A stretch of 28,864 nt of DNA from Gemmatimonadota bacterium (GCA_018673255.1 JABHDC010000093.1:1-28864), one strand, 5' to 3'. Shown: positions 1 to 7,133, numbered from the stretch's first letter. Program-made: numbers and translations. The notes: generated from the letters alone by a model not told the origin.

Positions 1-1
1 C

Positions 2-436
2 ATCGACAAGAATGGCATCAGCATCCCCCAGGTAGGTGACCTGCCACTGGGATGCGCCGCCATCTGCAATACGTCAATCTCCGTGCAGAGAATGGCCATG
101 GAGGCCGCCGTCCATGGCGACGTGGATCTGCTCAAGCAGGCCATGATGATGGATCCCCTCGTCGGCGCCGTCTGCAATCCACCGGAGATCTGGCAGATGG
201 TCGACGAAATGCTCGTTGCCCAGAGCCAGTGGCTGCCGCAATACAGACGCGAAATGCCCAAAGCAAAGAAGCGCCTGGCCAGCCAGAAGCGCCTCGGCAC
301 GAAGAAGACTGCAGGCGCCGCCCGCGTGAAGACGAAGACCGCTGCTCAGCTCAAGAAGGATCGAGCCGCCGCTCGACGAAATGCCGATGCCGCCGACAAA
401 GGCAACATGATGGGCAAGGCAAAGAAGAGAGCGTAG
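2..436 (+). CDS. GH4-family glycosidase (alpha-galactosidase/glucosidase type), C-terminal part, with basic tail
   Basis: The reading frame is open from the window edge, so only the last 144 residues are seen. The part starting IDKNGISIPQVGDLP and continuing through MAMEAAVHGD, MMMDPLVGAV and a terminal WLPQY matches the end of GH4 NAD- and Mn-dependent glycosidases (MelA-like), where this region contributes to the C-terminal helical domain. The NAD-binding and metal-binding parts lie outside the window, so substrate specificity cannot be told. After WLPQY, where family members usually stop, there is an extra tail of about 63 residues (245-433) extremely rich in Lys, Arg and Ala, resembling histone-H1-like or ribosomal-protein tails. 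A strong hairpin follows 14 nt after the stop. The family call is from recognised sequence pattern; the tail's function is unknown. Confidence 0.72.
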   Translation: MDKNGISIPQVGDLPLGCAAICNTSISVQRMAMEAAVHGDVDLLKQAMMMDPLVGAVCNPPEIWQMVDEMLVAQSQWLPQYRREMPKAKKRLASQKRLGTKKTAGAARVKTKTAAQLKKDRAAARRNADAADKGNMMGKAKKRA

Positions 437-449
437 CCCAACAGTGTCT

Positions 450-483
450 CAGGTGCGGGCCGGTGACGCCGGCCCGCCCTGTT
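450..483 (+). terminator. Hairpin terminator after the GH4 gene
   Basis: Nine-base-pair perfect stem GCGGGCCGG (455-463) / CCGGCCCGC (469-477) with loop TGACG. It is extended by CAGG (450-453) pairing CCTG (478-481) across one bulged T. The U-tract is weak (gttct), so it is terminator-like by stem strength and position rather than by a full intrinsic signature. Confidence 0.6.
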
Positions 484-785
484 CTGCCTGTTCAGACCCG
501 CGATAGGGACAAGGACTTGTCGGCCGCCATCACGGCCGCGACCTGACACCGGTCCTCGCCCATGCCGATGTCCGGAAATCCACCGACGTGGCTGACATTT
601 TCAGCCCGACGAGCGCTTCAGACAACCGGGAACGGCTGTGAGGGGTGAAGCGGCTCGTGCTCACTACACGCGGTTGTCCTGGATCTCACCCCCATGCTGC
701 ACCGATCCCTCACACTCTGGCAAAGGGGGCCCTTGTTTTTCCTATCTGCACAGTGATCCCCGGCGATGATGGTGATCCATCACCA
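484..785. other. Intergenic stretch without a supported gene
   Basis: Between the GH4 terminator and the 3' end of the M14-like gene no frame looks coding. It contains a 20-base motif (726-745) that recurs at 2170-2189 with three differences, ending in a T-rich run. It also contains part of a perfect inverted repeat, GATGGTGAT (768-776) and ATCACCATC (779-787), which overlaps the stop codon of the minus-strand gene and could stabilise or end its transcript. Confidence 0.4.
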
Positions 786-1823
786 TCAGCTGCTCTTGTG
801 GCGCTCCTCGAAGACGTTGATCGCCGTGCGTGCGGCCAGCAGGGACGCATTCACCCGGTTGTCGAAGCCCGTCGTCATGCCCGTCTCGATGGTGAAGGCA
901 GGACCATACTCCAGGGCGCCAAAGTCGGAGAGGTTGAAACCTTCGCCCCGCTTGCGGGGGTCGAGCCAGTACACACTGTTCCGGCTCTTGCTGAAGAAGG
1001 AGCCGGGCAGGTAGTCATCGGGCATCAGGTCGAATCCGGCTTCTTCGACAGCGCCGATCATGACGTCGGCCATTCGATGCTCCCACTGCTCGTCATCGTC
1101 GTTGCCCTGATGGCGCGCGGAGAACCAGAAGCCGTCGCCGCCATGTTCATGCAGATCCAGTATCAGCCCGGGATGGATCCGCGCCAATAGATCGCGCGTG
1201 ACGCGCGCTTCCGCCGGCGCCCAGGCGGTGTCGTGGAAGCGATTGATGTGCAGGATCTGACCCTCCGGGTCAACGATCAGCGAGTAGGCGCGCTGCAGCA
1301 TGGCCGAGCCCTCGATCTTCTCGCTTCCCGCCATACAGTAGATGCGCCGACCCTTCAGTGGCTCCAGCGCCGGCACCTGCTCGACCGACCATCCATGCCG
1401 CACACGGCTGAAGTAACCATGCTCGCCGATGATCGCCACGAGCAGATCCTCTTCATCGTGCAGCACCTCGCCCCGCTCGCGCAGCAGTGCCATGGCGGCA
1501 TCCTGATCGGACATTTCCGGTTCATCGTCCAGGCTCAGACTGAGGGCATAGTTGAAGCCGTTGAGGCCGATGGGATCGCGGCAGGGGATCACGTAGACCT
1601 GGTGTTCCGTGTCCAGGGTGTCGATCAACTCCATGGCGGCGCTGACGCCCGCCTGCTCGGTGGAGTGACTGCCGGCACTGATGAAGATGGCGGGTGTCTT
1701 GTCGCCACCGGCTCGAACGCAGACGATGGGCGCCCCATCGGGCGCACGACCCAGAATGCGATGCTCGTGTCCCCTGGCATCGAGTCGGCCGAGGAGCTCG
1801 TGATAGCGATGGAATATCTGCAC
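786..1823 (-). CDS. M14-family metallopeptidase-like protein (zinc carboxypeptidase / succinylglutamate desuccinylase-like)
   Basis: A 345-residue protein with the hallmarks of the M14/AstE-AspA zinc hydrolase fold. There is an HxxE zinc-binding pair in GSHSTEQAG (His53, Glu56), a third zinc-ligand candidate in LDLHEHGGDG (His225 or His227), and a late catalytic-type glutamate in FTIETGMTTG (Glu313). Such enzymes cleave C-terminal residues or N-acyl/amide bonds. No signal peptide is visible, so it is probably cytoplasmic and its substrate is unknown. The first codon used here is GTG with no clear ribosome binding site. The frame stays open upstream to beyond 1920 without a convincing ATG, so the true N-terminus is uncertain. 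A near-perfect inverted repeat overlaps the stop codon. The fold assignment is fairly firm; the reaction is not. Confidence 0.7.
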   Translation of the reverse strand: MQIFHRYHELLGRLDARGHEHRILGRAPDGAPIVCVRAGGDKTPAIFISAGSHSTEQAGVSAAMELIDTLDTEHQVYVIPCRDPIGLNGFNYALSLSLDDEPEMSDQDAAMALLRERGEVLHDEEDLLVAIIGEHGYFSRVRHGWSVEQVPALEPLKGRRIYCMAGSEKIEGSAMLQRAYSLIVDPEGQILHINRFHDTAWAPAEARVTRDLLARIHPGLILDLHEHGGDGFWFSARHQGNDDDEQWEHRMADVMIGAVEEAGFDLMPDDYLPGSFFSKSRNSVYWLDPRKRGEGFNLSDFGALEYGPAFTIETGMTTGFDNRVNASLLAARTAINVFEERHKSS

Positions 1824-2222
1824 GACAAATGCCTGGTCAGGAGGAGGGGCGGTGACGACCTGAGTGCAAAGTTGGGAGTGTCCTGTGGCAGAGAAACCAC
1901 GGTAAGTTACAACATCATCACCAAACCCGGCATGCCTCTTGCGTCATTCTGTGTTCGTGGAAGCTTGTGGCAGGGATGTCCGTGCTGACGTACGACGGCT
2001 TCCACCAGCGCCTGGACCGGATCTCCGCGTGGTACGGGAGGATCTCAACGGCCGCAGCCCGCAGATCATGGATCTCGACATTGGCTTCGAGTTGGCCGAG
2101 CAGTTCCCAGGAATCCGAAGCGTGCGCGCACCAGGGGATCAACCGAATACCTCCGGAGCGGGGAGGACTGGGACCCTTGTTCTACCTATGCGCCTCTCGG
2201 CCTGGCGGGTCAGTCCAATCGA
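1824..2222. other. 399-bp interval with no confident gene
   Basis: Only short frames are present. The best is a minus-strand frame of 74 codons (1918-2142, TTG start) whose protein is rich in Trp, His and Arg and matches no family I recognise. It may be a decayed gene end. The interval also holds the second copy of the 20-base motif (2170-2189), about 35 nt beyond the lipoprotein stop. Confidence 0.3.
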
Positions 2223-2825
2223 TCACTTGAGCCGGAGCGTGTCAGCGATCCGTCGAGCGACATCGAGCGAGGGGGGCCACAGGGCACGGAGCCTGGCCAG
2301 CGCCTCCTGTTGCGACTCCCCCTCGTTGAGAAAGACGGCCTGGTTCGCGCTGATCTCCATCGACAGGTCGCCCCAGACGACGAGCCGCTGGTATACACTG
2401 GACGCCTGGTCGCTGTAGAGCCACGTGGTCTCGATCTCGACGACGTCGGGCCACCGATCCAGGACGACAGGACCATCGGTCAGCAGCTCAACAGGGGGAA
2501 GGTCGGGTCGGAGACGCAACATCCGCTCGAGGGTTTCGGTCGTGGTCTCTCGAGGGCCGTTCTCGCCGCTGTTCACGGTGACGGGAACCAGGCCCTCGAC
2601 GCCTTCCGGCGGCATGAAGTGGAAGTTATAAGACGTCTGACTCACGGCAGGATTCCGGTCGGCCTTGATCGTCCACCCGGCGTCGACCAGATCCTGCGGC
2701 AGACCGACGCTGAACCCGAAGCCATCGTGAGTGACGTAGCGACCCTGTTCGACTCTGACCGGGGATTCTGCGCAAGCCGTCAGCAGAAGCGATCCCGACA
2801 GCAAGAATGCGATGCCCTTGTTCAT
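2223..2825 (-). CDS. Small predicted lipoprotein of unknown function
   Basis: A 200-residue protein beginning MNKGIAFLLSGSLLLTAC: a short basic start, a hydrophobic stretch and a lipobox ending at Cys18, so export and lipidation by Lgt/LspA are expected. The mature part is soluble, contains no domain I can name, and ends in a region with several Trp (WLYSDQ, VVWGDL, LWPP). I placed the start at the ATG at 2825 rather than the GTG two codons earlier, because the ribosome binding site GAGGAAG (2839-2833) lies 7 nt before the ATG but only 1 nt before the GTG. It lies downstream of the small HTH gene on the same strand (84-nt gap), so the two may be co-transcribed. Secretion is well supported; function is unknown. 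Confidence 0.72.
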   Translation of the reverse strand: MNKGIAFLLSGSLLLTACAESPVRVEQGRYVTHDGFGFSVGLPQDLVDAGWTIKADRNPAVSQTSYNFHFMPPEGVEGLVPVTVNSGENGPRETTTETLERMLRLRPDLPPVELLTDGPVVLDRWPDVVEIETTWLYSDQASSVYQRLVVWGDLSMEISANQAVFLNEGESQQEALARLRALWPPSLDVARRIADTLRLK

Positions 2826-2909
2826 CGTCACACTTCCTCTCTCAGGTAAGATGTCCGGTCGGGGGTGATCATCGTCAACTGGTGGCGCAGAGATTTCTGT
2901 CGCCTGAGT

Positions 2910-3113
2910 TCAGGGGCTACGACCACCTTCACCGGACCGCCTGTGCCGCGAGTGGGGCGTCTCTATCCCACGCTTCTTGCAGAGACGGGCGAGAGTGCGT
3001 GGCGTGATGCCAAGGGCGGCAGCGGCCTCGGCATTCGTGTACATCCGAGCGACACGAGTGATCTGCTCGACAGGCGTTCGGTGCACAGGTTCCCTCCGGC
3101 GAAGGTAGCTCAC
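2910..3113 (-). CDS. Small helix-turn-helix protein
   Basis: 67 residues from a GTG start. Residues 26-50 (TNAEAAAALGITPRTLARLC and the following KKRGIETP) form a clear helix-turn-helix of the Fis/homeodomain-like kind: an Ala-rich first helix, LGI at the turn, and a basic recognition helix. The run RTLARLCKKRGI then ETPHSRHRR also resembles the RWP-RK DNA-binding motif. The frame is open for about 15 further codons upstream (helical, with LPLRRVLDRIV) but contains no better start, so the gene may be a truncated C-terminal fragment of a larger regulator. It sits beside a transposase-like remnant, which fits a disturbed locus. The DNA-binding assignment is inference from pattern. Confidence 0.45.
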   Translation of the reverse strand: MSYLRRREPVHRTPVEQITRVARMYTNAEAAAALGITPRTLARLCKKRGIETPHSRHRRSGEGGRSP

Positions 3114-3160
3114 GATTCTATCAAGGACACGCCTGAGCGGGAGTTTGGTTGCGCGGCGCT

Positions 3161-3295
3161 ATGCACGGGGAGCATAGCGCGCTGGGAAGCAGGGAAACAC
3201 CATCTCATCACCCCAGCCACGTCGCCAACAAGATGCTCCACGTCCTCTTCAGCGTCCTGAAAAACAACCGCCCCTTCACACCCATCCTCAACTGA
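3161..3295 (+). pseudogene. C-terminal remnant of an IS110/IS116-like transposase
   Basis: A 44-codon frame ends in SHVANKMLHVLFSVLKNN followed by RPFTPILN and a stop. This resembles the extreme C-terminus of IS110/IS116/IS902-type (COG3547) transposases, in which a conserved basic helix of the form VARKLL..(I/L)L is followed by a short proline-containing end. Nothing recognisable precedes it: the frame meets a stop at 3134-3136, and the DEDD and Ser/Gly parts of the enzyme are gone. It is therefore at most a decayed leftover. The call rests on one short segment and could be wrong. Confidence 0.4.
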
Positions 3296-3385
3296 TTGGA
3301 GACTCGGTCCCTGCCCACGATTGGTGTTGACATGTTGCCACTTGTCTATGCGCTCAACGACGCCAGGATGATCTGCGCCAGATCA

Positions 3386-3604
3386 GGTTGATGGGGTTGC
3401 CGCCACCGTCGGTCTCTCTGTCGCCGTAGGCGCGCATGGCGTCGACCATACCTCTCTACGACCATCGCTCAAACACAGAGACCGCGCAGCGGGCTCGCCC
3501 ACCCGGTGATCTCCACACGGCCGTACCCCGACTGCTGACCGTAGACGCTGCGCGCCGGAGGCGACAGAGAGACCGACCAGAAGGTGTCGCCAACCCCACC
3601 AACC
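3386..3604. repeat. Long imperfect inverted repeat
   Basis: The left arm (3386-3443) and right arm (3544-3604) are inverted copies. The core GTCGGTCTCTCTGTCGCC (3408-3425) is matched perfectly by its reverse complement at 3560-3577. GCGCGC (3430-3435 / 3550-3555) and a GCGTC/GACGC pair continue the match inward, and GGTTG.TGGGGTTG.CG..ACC continues it outward. The arms are separated by about 100 nt. It lies just upstream of the gene at 3655 and just downstream of the transposase-like remnant. It could be a MITE-like element, a decayed insertion-sequence end or a structured leader RNA. Confidence 0.7.
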
Positions 3605-3654
3605 CCCCATATTTGCGAACAAACAGCCCCCACCCCAAGCGTGGAGCACAGACC

Positions 3655-4503
3655 ATGACTGACTTCCCCCGCACGATGGTCGGCGGCGTGTCGATGCCGC
3701 GACTGCTTGTCGGCACCAACTGGTTTCTCGGGTATTCGCACACCAGTCGCGCCCAGGACAAGTTCATCAAGGACCTGCAGACTCGGGAGCGGATGGCTGA
3801 CATCCTCACGGTCTTTGCCGAGGCCGGCGTCGACGCGGTCATGGGGCCCCACATGAGTGGCGACCTTGGCGACGCACTCAGTGATGTCGAGCAGAAGACG
3901 GGCAAACCTTTCATCCGCATCATCACGCCCCACTTCAACATCACTGAGGGCGGACCCGAGGAGATGGAGCCGGATCGTGTCTTCACCGACTGCAAGGCCC
4001 AGGGCGCGACTTTCTGCCTGCCGCACCAGGGCATTACCGACGCTCTCGTCGACCGCCGGGAGAAGGTCATCCGCGATCTGGATGTGTATACGAAGAAGAT
4101 CCGCGAACACGACATGATCCCCGGGCTGTCCACACACATGCCGGAATCCATCGTGTATGCCGACAACCAGGGCGCTGACGTGGCGACCTACATCCAGCTT
4201 TACAACGCCGCTGGCTTCCTAATGCAGGTGGAGGCAGACTGGGTCATGCGCATCATCAACAACGCCCGGAAGCCTGTCATGTCGATCAAGCCGCTGGCGG
4301 CGGGACGACTGCTGCCTGTGGTGGGTCTGTCCTTTGTGTGGAATACACTGCGAGATCAGGACATGGTCACCATCGGCACAACCACTCCTGACGAGGCGCG
4401 GGAGATCATCGATATCTCGCTGCAGTTGCTGGAGCGCCGCACACCCGAATACGAGTTGCAGGCGACGCGCAGCAAGTCATCACTGCAGACGGCTGCCGGA
4501 TAG
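3655..4503 (+). CDS. Unassigned TIM-barrel-like protein (aldo/keto-reductase-like C-terminal pattern)
   Basis: 282 residues starting at the ATG preceded by GGAG 8 nt upstream; the longer in-frame extension back to 3436 runs through the inverted repeat and is unlikely to be coding. The sequence opens VGGVSMPRLLVGTNWFLGYS, then shows repeated beta-alpha units (AEAGVDAVMGPH, FIRIITPHFN, GATFCLPHQG). The end (SIKPLAAGRLLPV, DMVTIGTTTPDEAREII) recalls the last barrel strands of aldo/keto reductases (KPLA.GR.., GT..pe...E). The N-terminal Asp-Tyr-Lys-His tetrad of true reductases is not evident, so catalysis by that route is doubtful. No signal peptide is seen, so it is probably cytoplasmic. It converges on the receiver-hydrolase gene. 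It is a real gene by start signal and sequence character; its function is unknown. Confidence 0.65.
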   Translation: MTDFPRTMVGGVSMPRLLVGTNWFLGYSHTSRAQDKFIKDLQTRERMADILTVFAEAGVDAVMGPHMSGDLGDALSDVEQKTGKPFIRIITPHFNITEGGPEEMEPDRVFTDCKAQGATFCLPHQGITDALVDRREKVIRDLDVYTKKIREHDMIPGLSTHMPESIVYADNQGADVATYIQLYNAAGFLMQVEADWVMRIINNARKPVMSIKPLAAGRLLPVVGLSFVWNTLRDQDMVTIGTTTPDEAREIIDISLQLLERRTPEYELQATRSKSSLQTAAG

Positions 4504-4660
4504 TATCGCCAGATCGTGGCTCCAGGTAGTGACGAGGATCGTGGCGCAGGCAGTGATGGTCGATCTGATTCTCACACCTCGAGTCACACGCCAGCTGTGA
4601 CCGACCTATCCGCCCATCCACAACCGAACGGCCTAGCCTGAACCCGGGATCTATCGCCCC

Positions 4661-4697
4661 ATAGCGCCCTGCCTAAGGGCTAGAGGTAGGGGCTATA
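4661..4697. terminator. Hairpin between convergent genes
   Basis: ATAG.C.CCCT.CCT (from 4661) can pair with AGG.AGGG.CTAT (to about 4696), with an inner alternative GCCCT/AGGGC. It lies between the ends of two convergent genes and overlaps the TAG stop of the minus-strand one. No U-tract is present on either side, so terminator function is tentative. Confidence 0.35.
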
Positions 4698-6018
4698 GGT
4701 ATTCAATCATGCCGTCATGGGCATGGTTGACCTGGACGGTGCTGCCCATGTCACGCATGACCTGCCTTGTCAGGCTCAGCTTGTGCTGCAGATCGTCGTC
4801 CGTGTGATCCGGGTCGTGATGGGGGATGATCCAGCGCTCCGGCTGTACGAGTCGAGCCAGGGCGCACGCATTGCCCACGCTCGAATGCCCCCAGCCGATC
4901 TTGCTGGCATATTCAGGATTCGTGTACTGCGCCTCGTGGATGAGAATGTCCACATCGGCCAGGAAGGCCAGTTGCTGCCGGTGCATGGCCAGCTGCTCGT
5001 CGTGCTCGGTCAGAAGTGCCGGATCCCCGCGATACCCCTTGAGAAATTCGTTGTCGGGAAGGAATGCCAGGCGCCGTCCTCCCACTTCAATCTTGTATCC
5101 CACGGCCGCGCCGGGATGCACGGCGTAGGTCCAGGACACCGTCACATCACCGATCTTCAGCGACTCTTCGCCCAGGTCATCGAAGCGCAATTCGGCTTGC
5201 ATGTCTTCGATCTGGACGGGGAAATACGCTCGATCGAGCTGACCGACAAAGATCGATTCCACATCCTTGTCGACATTGTGCGGTGCATGCACATCGATCT
5301 CGAAACCAGGCATGTAGGCGGGGGCGAAGAAGGGGAACCCCTGGATGTGGTCCCAATGCGTGTGTGTGATGAAGAGGTGGATGGGCCGAGCCCCCTCGGC
5401 GGCCAGAGCCCGGCCGGCATCACGGATGCCGGAGCCGGCGTCGAACAGGATGTGCGTGTCCCCGTGGACGACTTCCATGCACGTCGTGTTGCCCCCGTGA
5501 CGCACGTAGTCCGGTCCCGACACGGGGATCGATCCCCGCGTGCCCCACAGGCGGATCATCGTGGACGTGGCCGAACGGATCTGAGGATCGTAGATCTCAC
5601 CCGGCGCCTCGGCCGGGGTAGCTGAAGTGGTCGCATCCGGCGTGGAGGGTTCCAGCGCCTTACGCACCGCCGCGACCAATTTGGGGCGCTCAACCGGCTT
5701 TGGCAGGAAATCGACGGCGCCAAGTTCGCCGGCCTGTTCGGTCTCGGTCTTGTAATCTTTCGCGGAGCAGATGATCACCGGCATGTCCGCCATCAGTGGG
5801 TCCTGCCGCAACTGCTCCAGCACCTGCATGCCATTCAGCTTCGGCATCATCAGATCAAGGACCAGTACGTCCGGGCGACGCGACCGGGCCTTGGTCAGGC
5901 AATCCTCGCCGTCGACGGCACGATCAACTTCAAAGCCCGCTTGCCGCAGCGTCGCCATCATCATCATGGCCATGACATCGCCATCTTCACTGAGCAGCAC
6001 GTAGGGTCGATCTGACAT
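4693..6018 (-). CDS. Response-regulator receiver domain fused to a metallo-beta-lactamase-fold hydrolase
   Basis: 441 residues. Residues 1-120 are a receiver domain: acidic pair Glu11-Asp12, phospho-acceptor Asp55 in LVLDLMMPKLNG, Ser85 in IICSAKD and Lys107 in LPKPV. A linker rich in Pro, Ala and Thr (about 121-150) leads to a metallo-beta-lactamase domain opening MIRLWGTRGSIPV. It carries the metal motif THTHWDHIQG (His219, His221, Asp223, His224) and later ligand candidates in TYAVHPGAAVGY, HEAQYT, GWGHSS and IPHHDPDH. This lactamase subtype resembles RNase Z-like and cyclic-nucleotide phosphodiesterase-like enzymes. The architecture implies hydrolase output switched by phosphorylation from an unlinked histidine kinase; none is in the window. 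The start has GAAGG repeats just upstream. The substrate is unknown: cyclic nucleotide, RNA and phosphodiester are all possible. Confidence 0.88.
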   Translation of the reverse strand: MSDRPYVLLSEDGDVMAMMMMATLRQAGFEVDRAVDGEDCLTKARSRRPDVLVLDLMMPKLNGMQVLEQLRQDPLMADMPVIICSAKDYKTETEQAGELGAVDFLPKPVERPKLVAAVRKALEPSTPDATTSATPAEAPGEIYDPQIRSATSTMIRLWGTRGSIPVSGPDYVRHGGNTTCMEVVHGDTHILFDAGSGIRDAGRALAAEGARPIHLFITHTHWDHIQGFPFFAPAYMPGFEIDVHAPHNVDKDVESIFVGQLDRAYFPVQIEDMQAELRFDDLGEESLKIGDVTVSWTYAVHPGAAVGYKIEVGGRRLAFLPDNEFLKGYRGDPALLTEHDEQLAMHRQQLAFLADVDILIHEAQYTNPEYASKIGWGHSSVGNACALARLVQPERWIIPHHDPDHTDDDLQHKLSLTRQVMRDMGSTVQVNHAHDGMIEYL

Positions 6019-6047
6019 ACGCCTTCAACCTTCACCACGGGGATATC

Positions 6048-6065
6048 GCTTGCCTGCGGGCAAGC
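6048..6065 (-). promoter_or_regulatory. Stem-loop in the leader of the receiver-hydrolase gene
   Basis: Perfect 7-bp stem GCTTGCC / GGCAAGC around a TGCG tetraloop, about 30 nt upstream of the start at 6018 in the divergent interval before the PhyH gene. Its position suits a leader RNA structure or an operator. No U-tract follows it on the minus strand. Confidence 0.35.
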
Positions 6066-6240
6066 AAAAGGGATCGAACCTACTTCGGCAACCTGTCGCC
6101 CCTGTTAAGCTGAGGATCTGCGACCTTGCAGACAATACATGGCTCAATTTACACCAACGCCCCTGCCAGAAATGCCGATCGATGCCTACATTTTGTTGTT
6201 CTGGGAACCACCAAGGACCTGCCAGGGAGTTCAAGTCGTC

Positions 6241-7128
6241 GTGACCGCAGTCATCGAGCCGTGCCCCGACAGAATCACCGATCAGCATCGCAAGCAATAT
6301 GCCGAATTGGGATACGTCGCATTTCAGGACGTATTGTCAGCCGAACAGGTCGCAGCCGCCTGTCTGGCCCTGCGAGATGTCAGCCACTCCCTGATGGGAG
6401 ATCTCCAACGCGGTGAGGCCAGACTTGTCGCGGCGCCCGCAGGCGCCGCGCGAAACTATGCCGGCCCAAGGGTGAGTACTGAGAGCGGTTGTGCCATTCA
6501 TTTCGAAGACGGTGTCGACCCGAATACACTGACGCCGGAAGAAGCGGAACTGAGCTTCCGCAAATTGCACGACTACGAGACCCAGCACGCCGTGTTCGAG
6601 GAACTTGTCGTTCATGAACGCATCCGTGGCTTCCTCGCCGACCTGATCGGCCAGGAGATGCTGCTGAAAGCGACGATGGCCCTCTCCAAACCGCCCCTCA
6701 TCGGATCTGAGAAGCCCTGGCACCAGGACAACGCCTACTTCAACTGGCTCCCCCTGGATCTGGTGGGCACCTGCTGGATCGCTCTGGATGATGCGACGGT
6801 GGACAATGGCTGCATGCACCTGCTCTCGGGCCAGCACAAGCGCGGTCCCCTACGCCACCATCACACGATCGACTGTGAGATCCTGCCTGATCGCATCGAT
6901 CCCAATGAAGCGGAGCCCGTCGAATTACGGGCCGGGGGCATCCTCTACTTCTCCGCCCTGCTGCCTCATCAGACGCCGCCAAACAACTCGTCGGTACGGC
7001 GCCGGGCCCTGCAATTTCAGTATCGAGGCGTCGAGGCCCGCCAGGTAACAGCTGAAGAATTTGGGAAGGTCTTCGCCGAACCGGATGGCCGGCCGGCCTC
7101 GTGCGCACTGGCGTATGAGAATGGCTGA
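6241..7128 (+). CDS. Phytanoyl-CoA dioxygenase (PhyH) family protein
   Basis: About 295 residues from the GTG at 6241, which follows GGGAG by 11 nt. An ATG at 6139 in the same frame would add 34 residues unlike the family, which normally opens near the segment DQHRKQYAELGYVAFQD. Fe(II) ligands of the 2-oxoglutarate-dependent jelly-roll fold are visible: His161 and Asp163 in WHQDNAYF and His243 in LLPHQTPPN, with arginines in SSVRRRALQF placed to hold 2-oxoglutarate. CMHLLSGQHKRG is the usual PhyH segment before the distal strand. Such enzymes hydroxylate lipids, amino acids or small acids; the substrate here is unknown. It has its own terminator and so is probably transcribed apart from nuo. 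Confidence 0.85.
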   Translation: MTAVIEPCPDRITDQHRKQYAELGYVAFQDVLSAEQVAAACLALRDVSHSLMGDLQRGEARLVAAPAGAARNYAGPRVSTESGCAIHFEDGVDPNTLTPEEAELSFRKLHDYETQHAVFEELVVHERIRGFLADLIGQEMLLKATMALSKPPLIGSEKPWHQDNAYFNWLPLDLVGTCWIALDDATVDNGCMHLLSGQHKRGPLRHHHTIDCEILPDRIDPNEAEPVELRAGGILYFSALLPHQTPPNNSSVRRRALQFQYRGVEARQVTAEEFGKVFAEPDGRPASCALAYENG

Positions 7129-7133
7129 TTCCT

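Noticed and set aside
645..1988. Long plus-strand open frames (645-1190, 1233-1988)
   Set aside because: They lie antisense to the M14-like gene, show no domain pattern and arise from the GC-rich codon bias of the real minus-strand gene.
3436..3654. N-terminal extension of the gene at 3655 by 73 codons
   Set aside because: It runs through the inverted repeat, is full of Arg and Pro, and the ATG at 3655 has a good ribosome binding site.
4717..5625. 302-codon plus-strand frame
   Set aside because: Antisense shadow of the receiver-hydrolase gene; no recognisable motif, whereas the minus strand has complete receiver and metallohydrolase motifs.
6139..6240. 34-residue N-terminal extension of the first PhyH protein
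   Set aside because: Composition unlike the family; the GTG at 6241 gives the normal family start and has GGGAG upstream.
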